Shown here: piece by piece, positions 45,994 through 55,100 of the stretch
Layout: the number at the start of each line of letters is the position of its first letter
Position numbering within the stretch: position 1 is the stretch's first letter
Assembly: GCA_020637215.1 (NCBI GenBank)
Contig: JACJWI010000010.1
Span: 1-64,000, forward strand
Length of the DNA: 64,000 nt
DNA from: Microthrixaceae bacterium
GTDB lineage: Bacteria; Actinomycetota; Acidimicrobiia; Acidimicrobiales; Microtrichaceae
Direction of reading: 5' to 3'
Made by a program: the position numbers and the translations under genes
The notes under the pieces: model-generated
Database searches by the model: none
The model's input: only the letters and a program-made list of their open reading frames with translations
What the model was told of the DNA's origin: nothing

Positions 45994-47061
45994 TCAGGTG
46001 GTCCGGTAGAGCTCGCGCAGCGCCGGGACGAGCTCGGACATCGAGCGGTCCAGGCACTTCATGCTCAGGTGGACGCCGTCACCGGCGAAGCAGTGCACGG
46101 TCTGGCCGTCGGGGAACGTGACGTACTCCGAGAACGACCCGCCGGGTCCCGCCACCACCGACGCCAGGTCGAAGTAGGTGACCCACGGCCGACCGGCCGC
46201 CTCCTCCTGGATGATGTCGTTGACCTGCGACAGCGTGGCGTTGATCTTGGCGTTGCCGACCCGGGGTTGGCCGATCCACAGCAACCGGCGCGACCCGTCG
46301 TGGGCCAGGTCCATGATCCCCGCCACCTGACGGCGGTACGCGTCGGCCCAGCCCGGCGTGCCGTAGCGGGCCACGACGGTCCCGTCGGGAGCCATCACCG
46401 CCTGGGTGTCGTTGGCGCCGACCATGAAGACGACCACGTCGGGCGACAGGGTCTCCATGAGCTCCTTGGTTCGGGCACCCCAGTTGAAGTAGTCGGAGCG
46501 CGTCAGGCCGGTCGCCACCTTGCCCTGCACGTCGACGGCCAGGGTCGGGTCGTCGTCGACGGCGACCTTGAGGCGGTCACCGACGCCGATCGCGGTCGAG
46601 TCGCCGGCCACGACGACCTTCAGCGGGTCGGCCGCGGTCGGTGTCCGCAGCGGCGGGAGGGTGGTGGTCGTGGCGGTGGTGTCGGCGGGAGCGGTCGTCG
46701 GGACGGGGAACTCGAAGTCCTCGTCGGCCTGGGTCCGGCCGAGGCGCTCGGCGGCCCAGTCGTAGGGACGGTTGAGCGACACCAGGTTGACCGCCCGGTC
46801 GAGTCCGCCGGTCAGCGCCATGGCGACGTCGCGGGGCCACCCGAGCGGCATCCCCTCGGCGGACTCCCGCAGACCGCCGGAGCCGAGCACGGCGAACACG
46901 ACCAGCGCGACCAGGTACGACTTCCACGCGGTGGTGGCCGACATGGTCCGACGGACCCGACGCCGGGGTCGGCCGGGCCGGGACGCGGGTCGGCCCTTCG
47001 GCACGTCCGGGCCCGATCGGGCGGCCCGGTCGGCTCCTCGGTCGTCGTCGGTCACGCGCAT
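45994..47061 (-). CDS. SGNH-hydrolase (DUF459) membrane-anchored O-acyl transfer partner
   Basis: A 355-residue protein with an N-terminal membrane anchor (SYLVALVVFAVLG, residues 49-61) and a Thr-rich stalk (TTATTTTLPPL). The external SGNH domain has block I VVVAGDSTAIGVGDRL (Ser155), a Gly block LTRSDYFNWGART, block III FMVGANDTQA (Asn) and block V AGDGVHLSMK (Asp-x-x-His). DUF459-type SGNH proteins act with MBOAT proteins to acetylate extracellular polysaccharide, and an MBOAT gene lies 49 bp upstream on the same strand. The reaction is inferred from the pairing. The ATG at 47061 is used; an ATG at residue 40 is possible. Confidence 0.8.
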   Translation of the reverse strand: MRVTDDDRGADRAARSGPDVPKGRPASRPGRPRRRVRRTMSATTAWKSYLVALVVFAVLGSGGLRESAEGMPLGWPRDVAMALTGGLDRAVNLVSLNRPYDWAAERLGRTQADEDFEFPVPTTAPADTTATTTTLPPLRTPTAADPLKVVVAGDSTAIGVGDRLKVAVDDDPTLAVDVQGKVATGLTRSDYFNWGARTKELMETLSPDVVVFMVGANDTQAVMAPDGTVVARYGTPGWADAYRRQVAGIMDLAHDGSRRLLWIGQPRVGNAKINATLSQVNDIIQEEAAGRPWVTYFDLASVVAGPGGSFSEYVTFPDGQTVHCFAGDGVHLSMKCLDRSMSELVPALRELYRTT

Positions 47062-47110
47062 CGGGTCACTGTCGGCAGGTTCGGAAGCTGGGCGGCGGGG
47101 GTCGGATCCA

Positions 47111-48613
47111 TCAGAACTGGAAGTAGATGAACGGGGCGACCCCGACCGGCCCGAGGAGGTTGCACACCACGAGGAACAGACCGACTCCGATCCCGAGGAG
47201 CACCGGCGGGAGATGCGACGCCCGGTACTCGAGGGCGTCGCCGACCCGGCGGGGCACGAACTGACCGACCATGCCGACGACGATCGTCACCAGCACGAGC
47301 GGGGTGACCAGGTCGCCGACACCCCACCGGGTGACCAGGCCCACCAGGTAGCCGATGGCGGTGGGGAGGTCGACGGCCCGGAAGAACACCCATCCGACGG
47401 TGACGAACGCGAACACCGCGGCGCGCGAGACCCACACGTTCGGTTCGGGCCGCACCGTCGGTCGGGCCATCACACGGGTGTAGCCGTCGGCCGCCGCGGT
47501 GTCGTCATCGGCGTCCGGGTTGCGCAGGTCGATGGCGCCACGCCGCCAGGACCTCGGCGTCCGCTCCCGCCACTTGCGCTCGGCCACCAGGCCGAACCCG
47601 TGGTAGAAGCCCCACACCACGAAGGTCCAGTTGGCGCCGTGCCAGAGCCCGCCGATGGCCATCGTGGCGACCAGGTTGCGCATCTCGGCGCGCTCGCCGC
47701 CCCGGTTGCCGCCCAGCGGGATGTACACGTAGTCCCGCAGCCATCGCGACAGCGTCATGTGCCAGCGCCGCCAGAAGTCCTGGATCGAGGTCGCCGAGTA
47801 GGGCTGGTCGAAGTTGTCGGGGAAGCGGATGCCCATCAGCAGCGCGATGCCGATCGCCATGTCGGTGTAGCCGGAGAAGTCGGCGTAGATCTGCACCGCG
47901 TAGGCGACCGCGGCGACCGCGAGCTCGAGGTTGGGCGACTGACCCGGCGACGCGAAAACCGGGTCGACGATCGCGGTGGCCAGGTAGTTCGCGATCACGA
48001 CCTTCTTGAACATGCCGCGGCAGATAAGTCGGGCGGCGCGCACCGCGTCGACGCGCTCGCGGTTGCGTCGACGCCGCAGCTGAGGCTCGAACTCCGACAC
48101 CCGCACGATCGGACCGGCCACGAGGTGGGGGAAGAACGACAGGTAGACCGCGAAGTCGAGCAGCGCGATCGGTTCCTGCTCCTGGCGGTAGACGTCGACG
48201 ACGTAGCTGATGGCGCAGAACGTGAAGAACGAGATCCCGACCGGCAGTCCCACCTTGATCAGCAGCGCCGTCGGCGCCAGCCCCACCGGCTCCAGGATCT
48301 GCAGCAGCGAGTCGACGAAGAACCCGTAGTACTTGAAGAAGCCGAGCACGACGAGGTTGGCGCCGACCCCGACGATCATCGAGACGCGGGCCGCCCGGTC
48401 GGTGCGCGCCCGCGCCACCAGGTTGACCACCAGGTGGTTGATCAGGGTCGAGCCGGCGATCAGCAGGCAGAACCGGGCGTCCCACCACCCGTAGAACACG
48501 TAGCTGGCGGCCAGCACGAACCAACGCCAGGCCAGGGGCCGATCCGCGATCCGCCAGCTGACGCCGAGGACGATCGCGAAGAAGATCGCGAACGTCATCG
48601 TCGGGAACAGCAC
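47111..48613 (-). CDS. MBOAT-family O-acyltransferase (AlgI-like)
   Basis: A membrane-bound O-acyltransferase of about 500 residues with ten or more hydrophobic segments. The AlgI/DltB signatures are LFPTMTFAIFFAIVL at the N-terminus, FFKYYGFFVDS, LPVGISFFTFCAISYVVDVY, YADFSGYTDMAIGIALLMGI, SIQDFWRRWHMTLSRWLRDY, YIPLGGNRGG and GGLWHGANWTFVVWG, which holds the catalytic His. It would pass acetyl groups from cytoplasmic CoA to an exported polysaccharide. The SGNH gene 49 bp downstream is its likely partner. The start is uncertain: GTG at 48613 gives the normal N-terminus, but ATG at 48652 and earlier codons near GGGGGAG are in frame. Confidence 0.85.
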   Translation of the reverse strand: MLFPTMTFAIFFAIVLGVSWRIADRPLAWRWFVLAASYVFYGWWDARFCLLIAGSTLINHLVVNLVARARTDRAARVSMIVGVGANLVVLGFFKYYGFFVDSLLQILEPVGLAPTALLIKVGLPVGISFFTFCAISYVVDVYRQEQEPIALLDFAVYLSFFPHLVAGPIVRVSEFEPQLRRRRNRERVDAVRAARLICRGMFKKVVIANYLATAIVDPVFASPGQSPNLELAVAAVAYAVQIYADFSGYTDMAIGIALLMGIRFPDNFDQPYSATSIQDFWRRWHMTLSRWLRDYVYIPLGGNRGGERAEMRNLVATMAIGGLWHGANWTFVVWGFYHGFGLVAERKWRERTPRSWRRGAIDLRNPDADDDTAAADGYTRVMARPTVRPEPNVWVSRAAVFAFVTVGWVFFRAVDLPTAIGYLVGLVTRWGVGDLVTPLVLVTIVVGMVGQFVPRRVGDALEYRASHLPPVLLGIGVGLFLVVCNLLGPVGVAPFIYFQF

Positions 48614-48737
48614 CGCACCATTGAAGCCGCCGCGGCCGTCCGCGACGGGCATCCACGGCCGCACCGGCGGCATCTCCCCCAGCGCTGGGTGATTCGACCC
48701 AACCCGCGCAGATGAATCCCTACCAGCAGTAGGACTA

Positions 48738-50303
48738 ATGTCACGTGGATGCTGGCGGAGGTCGGCGTCGGCGAGCGCAACGATGTCGGGGGACAGCGTG
48801 GTGGATGGAGAGGTCCGGGGATCGGATCGGGTCGGGTCACGCAGTCGGCGCGCGGGCTCCGCCCGTCGGTCGCCGTCCGGACGATCGGTGCTGCGTGCCT
48901 CGTTCCTGGTGGTGGCGGTCGCCGCGTTCGGGTCGTCGTTCGGCCCCGCGTCCGGCGACGGGTTCCACACCGGTGACGCCCAGGCCAGCGCCGACACGTT
49001 CACGCTCAACATCAAGGCGGCCAACGCCGCGATCGGCTTCACCTACGGACGGTCGCTCGCCGCCTACCAGGACAAGACCGGCACCTCCGAGGGTCGGGCC
49101 CTGGACCTCGGCGCCCTACCGGTCATCTTCACCCCCGACCAGTGCGACGGCACCCCCGGACTCCTCGACTCCAAGCAGCTCCCCCCGCTCACCCGGGCGG
49201 ACTCGTCGGAGGAGGGCTCCAACAACTCGCGTCGGGTCCAGGTCTTCACCCCCGGCGTCAACGGCGAGCCGATGGGCCCCTCGACCGGCTTCCAGGACGC
49301 GACGGCAACCCCGTTGCCGTCCTCGGCGGCCCTGACCGAGTCGGCGCCTGCGGACGTCGGCCTCATCGCCATCGACGGCGGCCGCACCCGGGTCTCGACC
49401 CAGCTCAAGGACCAGGTCCGTGAAGCGCACGCGATCATGGAAGCCGACCAGCTCCGGGTGATGGGCGGCCTGTTCACCTTCAACCAGCCCCGCTGGGAGG
49501 CCACCACCCAGTCCGGCGCCCGCAGCTCCTCGACCGGTTCGTTCACCTTCACCAGCGCCACCGTGCTCGGCATCCCCCGGTCCGCGGCGGACGCCATGGC
49601 CGATCTCGAGGGTTTCAAGTACGGGCTCGAGCAGCTCCTCGCTCCGCTCGGCGTCGTGCTGGAGCTGCCCCGGGTCGAGGTCCGAGACGACGGCGTGAAG
49701 GTCACCCCGATGGGGTTCCGGATCGTGAACCCGCCCTTCGGGACACAGGTGCTGATCCCGTTCCTCGGCCAGATCGACACCCAGGTCCAGCAGTGGCGCA
49801 AGGACCTCGTCGCGGCGGACTGCAAGAACGCGACCACGCTGACGATCGTCGACCTCATCCTCGGGGTCATGGGCGGCTCCGGTGCGGTCGAGATCCTCGC
49901 CGGTGGCGTCGACGTCTCCACCCACGACACCGACTACTCGATCCCGCCGATCGAACCGATGCCCGAGGTGGCGGCTCCGGTCGACACGGTCCCTCCCGCG
50001 CCCGACACGTTCGTGGCGGACTACAGCACCGACCTCGGTGACGTGTCGTCGTTCGACACCCCGCTCGACAGCGGGACCACGCTCGACATGACCACCGGGC
50101 TGGGCGAGACCGCTGTCGTGCCGTCCACGGGCGGAGCCACCAAGGAGCAGGCGGCCCTGCCCACCGCGGCGCTCGGCGGCATGGAAGAGGGAACGGCCGG
50201 CAAGGCGGGGGTCGCCGTGGGGATCCTCGCGCTGCTGGGTGCGGTCGGGCTGTCGGTCGGGGACCGGCTGGTCGGACGACGCTCCCGGCGGGTCATCCCC
50301 TGA
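48738..50303 (+). CDS. Secreted protein with C-terminal membrane anchor, unknown function
   Basis: A 521-residue exported protein. A long basic N-terminus precedes a hydrophobic signal (VLRASFLVVAVAAFGSSFG). The mature part is soluble, with ADTFTLNIKAANAAIGFTYG and TFTSATVLGIPRSAADAMAD, then a Pro/Asp/Thr-rich stalk and a C-terminal membrane helix (AGVAVGILALLGAVGLSVGD) ending in RRSRRVIP, the layout of a cell-surface anchored protein. No family recognised. The start could be ATG at 48738 or ATG at 48783 (MSGDSVVDGEV). It lies upstream of the ABC importer genes on the same strand, 147 bp before the binding-protein gene, so a surface role in uptake is possible but unproven. Confidence 0.6.
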   Translation: MSRGCWRRSASASATMSGDSVVDGEVRGSDRVGSRSRRAGSARRSPSGRSVLRASFLVVAVAAFGSSFGPASGDGFHTGDAQASADTFTLNIKAANAAIGFTYGRSLAAYQDKTGTSEGRALDLGALPVIFTPDQCDGTPGLLDSKQLPPLTRADSSEEGSNNSRRVQVFTPGVNGEPMGPSTGFQDATATPLPSSAALTESAPADVGLIAIDGGRTRVSTQLKDQVREAHAIMEADQLRVMGGLFTFNQPRWEATTQSGARSSSTGSFTFTSATVLGIPRSAADAMADLEGFKYGLEQLLAPLGVVLELPRVEVRDDGVKVTPMGFRIVNPPFGTQVLIPFLGQIDTQVQQWRKDLVAADCKNATTLTIVDLILGVMGGSGAVEILAGGVDVSTHDTDYSIPPIEPMPEVAAPVDTVPPAPDTFVADYSTDLGDVSSFDTPLDSGTTLDMTTGLGETAVVPSTGGATKEQAALPTAALGGMEEGTAGKAGVAVGILALLGAVGLSVGDRLVGRRSRRVIP

Positions 50304-50390
50304 CAGGACCCCGGGGTTCGGTCCGACGCCGGAGCGGCCAGAACGACGGGAGCACCGGATGCGCCCGTCCGAACTCACCAGATCGACGAC

Positions 50391-50416
50391 CGACACCGCA
50401 GGACGCGGCGGTGTCG
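50391..50416 (+). promoter_or_regulatory. Hairpin in the leader of the binding-protein gene
   Basis: CGACACCGC (50391-50399) and GCGGTGTCG (50408-50416) form a 9-bp perfect stem with an 8-nt loop, 35 nt before the start at 50451. It may be an end-of-gene hairpin or a leader element. No U-tract follows. Confidence 0.4.
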
Positions 50417-50450
50417 GTCCAAGTGGAGACATCGAGAGCGGAGAGCGGAG

Positions 50451-52142
50451 ATGGCTGACGGAGCACGCGACAGGTTGTTCAGGGGCTACGGCCCGCTGAT
50501 CGGGTTCGCCGCGATCTTCCTGGCGGTGGCGGTGCTGGTGCCCAGCCAGCAGCGCGAGGTGCGGGTGGAGGCGGCAGGAGGTTCCGGCAGCGGATCGGAG
50601 CTCAGCTCCGACGACGCCAGCGTGGCCGGCGCCACCGAGACCGTCCCCGGATCCGAGACGGGCCTCGACGCAACCGGCGCTTCCCTCGACGGCACCGGCG
50701 CCGCCGGCGGCACCGCCGGCGGCGGAGCGGGCGGAGCGAACGCCAAGGGCGGTTCCAACTCCGGTCCGCCCAAGGTGGCGGGCTGCGGTGCCGCCCAGAT
50801 CCCCGGCGACCCGTACTCCCCGCCGTGCGTGCAGTTCTCCGGCGGCAACGGAGGGGCGACCAGCAGGGGCGTCACCGCCGACAAGATCGTGGTGTCGGTC
50901 CGGGTGGGCAGCTTCGCCAACGGCATGCTCGACGCCCTGTCCAAGGTCGCCAACGCCAAGATCCCCAACGAGAGCCCCCAGGTCATCACCAAGACCGTCG
51001 ACGGCCTCGTCGAGTACTTCAACAAGCGCTTCCAGTTCTACGGCCGCAAGCTCGAGGTCGTGAAGTGGGACGGCAAGGGCGACGTCCTGAAGGAGACGAC
51101 CGGCGGCGGCCAGGAGGGCGCCCAGGCCGACGCCCTCAAGGTCTCCCAGGAGATCAAGGCGTTCGCGGACGTCTCGGCGGTGTCGCCGGTGTACGCCGAT
51201 GCCCTCGCCTCCAAGCAGGTGATCAACATCGGGGTGCCGTTCACCTCCCGGGAGTGGATGACCCAGCGCAAGCCCTGGTCCTGGAGCCAGTTCACCGACT
51301 GCTCGACCGTGGTGGAGAGCGTCGCCAGCTACTACGCGATCAAGCTCGCCGGTCAACCCGCCGCGCTCGCCGGCGGCGACCTGAAGGGCCAGGCCCGCCG
51401 GGCGATGATCATCGCCCCCGAGAACTCCTGGTACCAGGAGTGCGTGCGGGCCGGCATCAACATCCTGCAGAAGGCCGGCAAGGCCGGCGACCTGGTCGAC
51501 TCGCTGAAGTACCAGATCGACATCCCCCGCATGTCGGACCAGGCCGCCTCGCTCATCCAGAAGCTCAAGGCAGAGCGCATCACCACCGTCGTGTGCGGAT
51601 GCGACCCGCTGCTGCTCACGTTCCTGACCTCGAAGGCCAAGGAGCAGAACTACCAGCCCGAGTGGGTGATCACCGGCGTCGCCCTGATCGACAACGACAT
51701 GATCGGGCAGATCCTCCAGCAGGACCAGTGGGGCCGGGCGTTCGGCGTCAGCTTCTCGGGTCCGACCCAGGCGGCCGGTCAGGGTCTCGGCTACCGGGCC
51801 TACAAGTCGGTGCGGCCCGACGAGCCGTCGGTCGGCGTCGAGCTGATCTACAACCAGCTGTACCTGCTGGCCATCGGCATCCAGGGCGCGGGCCCCAACC
51901 TGAACCCGCAGACCTTCGAGAAGGCCATGTTGGACTACCCCCGCCGCTCCGGACCGTCGGGGACGTGGGGCTTCGGGCCGGGTGACTACACGACCTCCGA
52001 CGACGCCCGTGAGGTGTTCTGGAACCCGTCGGTGGCCTCGGTGCAGACCCGCTCCCCCGGCACCTACCAGGATCCCAACGGGGGCAAGCGCTTCCCGATC
52101 GGCCAGTGGCCCAACACCCCGCCCCGATCGGCTCTCGGATGA
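50451..52142 (+). CDS. ABC transporter substrate-binding protein (LivK-like)
   Basis: A 563-residue periplasmic-binding-protein-fold (type 1) protein, the binding component of a branched-chain-amino-acid/amide-type importer. It has an N-terminal hydrophobic segment (YGPLIGFAAIFLAVAVLVPS, about residues 13-32), then a Gly/Ser/Thr-rich stretch to about residue 110. The binding domain includes VSVRVGSFANGMLDALSKVA, RKLEVVKWDGKGDVLKETTG, QYQPEWVITGVALIDNDMIG-type strands (NYQPEWVITGVALID) and VGVELIYNQLYLLAIGIQGA. Cys pairs (VAGCGAAQI, SPPCVQF, FTDCSTVV, VVCGCDPL) may form disulfides. The ATG at 50451 follows GGAGAGCGGAG. Its TGA overlaps the ATG of the fused permease/ATPase gene (ATGA). The ligand is unknown. 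Confidence 0.85.
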   Translation: MADGARDRLFRGYGPLIGFAAIFLAVAVLVPSQQREVRVEAAGGSGSGSELSSDDASVAGATETVPGSETGLDATGASLDGTGAAGGTAGGGAGGANAKGGSNSGPPKVAGCGAAQIPGDPYSPPCVQFSGGNGGATSRGVTADKIVVSVRVGSFANGMLDALSKVANAKIPNESPQVITKTVDGLVEYFNKRFQFYGRKLEVVKWDGKGDVLKETTGGGQEGAQADALKVSQEIKAFADVSAVSPVYADALASKQVINIGVPFTSREWMTQRKPWSWSQFTDCSTVVESVASYYAIKLAGQPAALAGGDLKGQARRAMIIAPENSWYQECVRAGINILQKAGKAGDLVDSLKYQIDIPRMSDQAASLIQKLKAERITTVVCGCDPLLLTFLTSKAKEQNYQPEWVITGVALIDNDMIGQILQQDQWGRAFGVSFSGPTQAAGQGLGYRAYKSVRPDEPSVGVELIYNQLYLLAIGIQGAGPNLNPQTFEKAMLDYPRRSGPSGTWGFGPGDYTTSDDAREVFWNPSVASVQTRSPGTYQDPNGGKRFPIGQWPNTPPRSALG

Positions 52143-55100
52143 GCGCCCACGTCGAGCCGGTGACCGACGCCATGCGAGGCGAGTCCCGACCCGAGGTCGA
52201 CCGCCAGCTGCTCGACGCCCCCGCACATCCCGGCGGCGCCGACTCCGCACCGGTGACCGGCACCGGCGGCCCGCCGCCCGAGGTCCCGTGGTACGACGAC
52301 GGCTCGGGCGGGGGCGGCGACGGGGGCGGCCGCCCCCACCCCACCGAGATGTACCGGTCGCTGCCGACCGCTGCCCGGGTGGCGGTGTGTGCCGTCGGCC
52401 TCGGCGTGCTGTGGCTCGTTCTCGGCGCGCTCCTGCCGTCGGGGATGCCGCTCGGCGTCGTGCTCTCCGGCGCCATCATCGGCTCGGCCACCGGCCTCAC
52501 CGCCGTCGGCCTCATCCTGATCTGGCGGGCCAACCGGGTCATCAACTTCGCCAACGGCGCCATGGCCGGCGTCGCCGGTCTGACCGCGGTGCACCTGTTC
52601 GTGTCGTGGGGCTGGCCGTACTGGACCACCCTTCTGACCGCTCCGCTGCTCGGCCTGGTCGTCGGCGCCCTGGTCGAGGTCGCCATCATCCGCCGGTTCG
52701 CCAACGCCCCCCGCCTGGTCCTCACCGTCGCCACGATCGGTCTGGCCCAGCTGCTCGGCGGAATCGAGCTGATGATCCCCGGGAAGGTCTTCGGCGCGTC
52801 CGGCATGGTGCTCGGCGCGTTCGAGACGCCGCTCAACTCCTTCGAGACCGAGGTCGGCGCCGTCATCATCAACGGCAACCACCTGCTCACCGTCCTGGTG
52901 GTGCCCGTCGTCGTCGCCGTCCTGGCCTGGTTCCTGCGACGTTCGCTGGCCGGCACCGCCATCCGGGCCGCGTCGGAGAACACCGACCGGGCCCGTCTGC
53001 TCGGCATCCCGGTGCGCAACCTGACCACCGCGGTGTGGGCGATCGCCGGCGGTCTCGCCGCTCTGACCTTCGTTCTGCAGGCCCCGTTCCAGGGTGCGGC
53101 GCCCTCGGCGGCGGCCGGGCCGGCCATCCTGCTGCCGGCGCTCGCCGCCGCCATCGTCGCCCGCATGGAGTCGCTGCCCAAGGCGTTCGTCGCCGCGGTC
53201 GGCCTCGGTGTCATGCAGCAGGTCGTCCGCTGGAACACCGACACGCCGTCGCTGGTCGACGTGGCGATCCTGATCGTCATCCTGGTGGCGCTGCTGGTCG
53301 GCGAGCGCAGCAAGTCGCGGGCCCACGACGCGGACGGCGGCTGGCGCAACGCGGACCTGGTCCGCTCGCTCGCCCCCGCGGTGGCCGCGCTGCCGCTGGT
53401 CAAGTGGTCCAAGCGGGTCGGGCTGGTGCTGCTCATCGCCGGCGCGGTGCTGCTTCCGACGCAGCTCGGCCCGTCCGACGCCTTCTCGGTGTCGATCATG
53501 GGCGTGTGGGCGATCGTGGCGGTGTCGCTGGTGGTGCTCACCGGCTGGGGAGGCCAGATCAGCCTCGGCCAGTTCGCCATCGTCGGCGCCGGGGCGATCG
53601 TGGCCGGCAACCTGGTCACCCGCTGGAACATCGACCTGTTCCTGGTCCTGGCGATCGCCACGCTGACCGGCGCCCTGGTCGCGGTGCTGCTCGGCGTCCC
53701 GGCGCTGCGGATCAAGGGCCCGTTCCTGGCCGTGGTCACCCTGGCGTTCGCGGTGGTGCTGGACGGCTACGTCCTCAACCCGAACGTCTTCCCCGAGCTG
53801 ATCCCCCAGACCGTCACCCGACCCCTGCTGTGGGGGCGGGTCGACCTGGAGGACGAGCGGGCCATGCTGTGGTTCACCCTCGCGTGGCTGGCGGTGTGCA
53901 TCCTGGTGGCCCGCAGCGTGAGGCGGTCCCGCTCCGGTCGTCTGCTCATCGCGGCCCGCGACAACCGCAAGGCCACCGAGGCGGCGTCGGTGTCGGCCCG
54001 CTGGGCCACCCTCCAGGGCTTCATCTTCTCCGGTGCGCTCGCCGGCCTGGCCGGTGGCCTGCACGTGCTGCTGCTGCACGGCGCCCGGGAGGGCAGCTAC
54101 CAGGTGGTGCAGTCGGTCGAGGTGTTCTCGGGGGCGACCATCGGCGGCCTCGGCTCCCTCGGCGGCGCCATCGTGGGCGCAGCGGGACTGCGCGGCGCCC
54201 AGGACCTCGACGCCACCATCCGCCTGGTCGGCGCCGGCATCGGCGTGCTGATCGTGCTGTGGGCCGTCCCCGCCGGTCTCGCAGGGCTGGCCGCCCGTCT
54301 GCGGGACCGCATCGTCACCCCGATCGCCCGACGCGCCGGCATGGACCTGGAGGGTCAGCCCCTGGCCGCCGAGGCACCCGCGACGGCCCCGGCCCCCGCC
54401 TCGGCTCCGACCGAGCCGCCCGCGGTCACCCTGCCCGGGGTCGCCGCCCCCGCCGCAGCATCGGCTCCGCTGCCGCCGAGCGCCCCTCCCCCGTTCACCG
54501 GGTCGGTCCCCGGTCCGTTGTGGGCGCCGGTCGCCGACTCATCGCAGGCACCTCAGCCGGCACCGGCCGCGGCCGGCGCCCCGTCCAGGGCCACCCCGCT
54601 GCTGCGGGCCCAGGACGTCGACGTCAGCTACGGCCAGCTCCAGGTGCTCTTCGGCGTCGACCTCGACGTCCACGAGGGAGAGGTCGTCGCCCTCCTCGGC
54701 ACCAACGGCGCCGGCAAGTCGACGATCCTCAAGGCGATCTGCGGTCTGTCGGCCAGCTCGGGGGCGATCAGCCTGGGCGACCAGAAGATCAGCGGTCGCT
54801 CCCCCGAGCAGATCGTGCGCGACGGCATCGCCCTGATGCCCGGCGGCAAGGCGATCTTCCCCACCCTCAGCGTCACCGACCACCTGCGCCTGTCGTGCTG
54901 GACGTTCCGCAAGGATTCCGCCCGCATCGACGAGGACCTGGCCGAGGTGCACCGCCTCTTCCCCATCCTCGAGGAGCGCCGCCACCAGCTCGCCGGCGAC
55001 CTCTCCGGCGGCGAGCAGCAGCAGCTGGCGCTGGCCATGACCCTGCTGCTGCGGCCCCGGGTCCTGCTGATCGACGAGCTGTCGCTCGGCCTGTCGCCCA

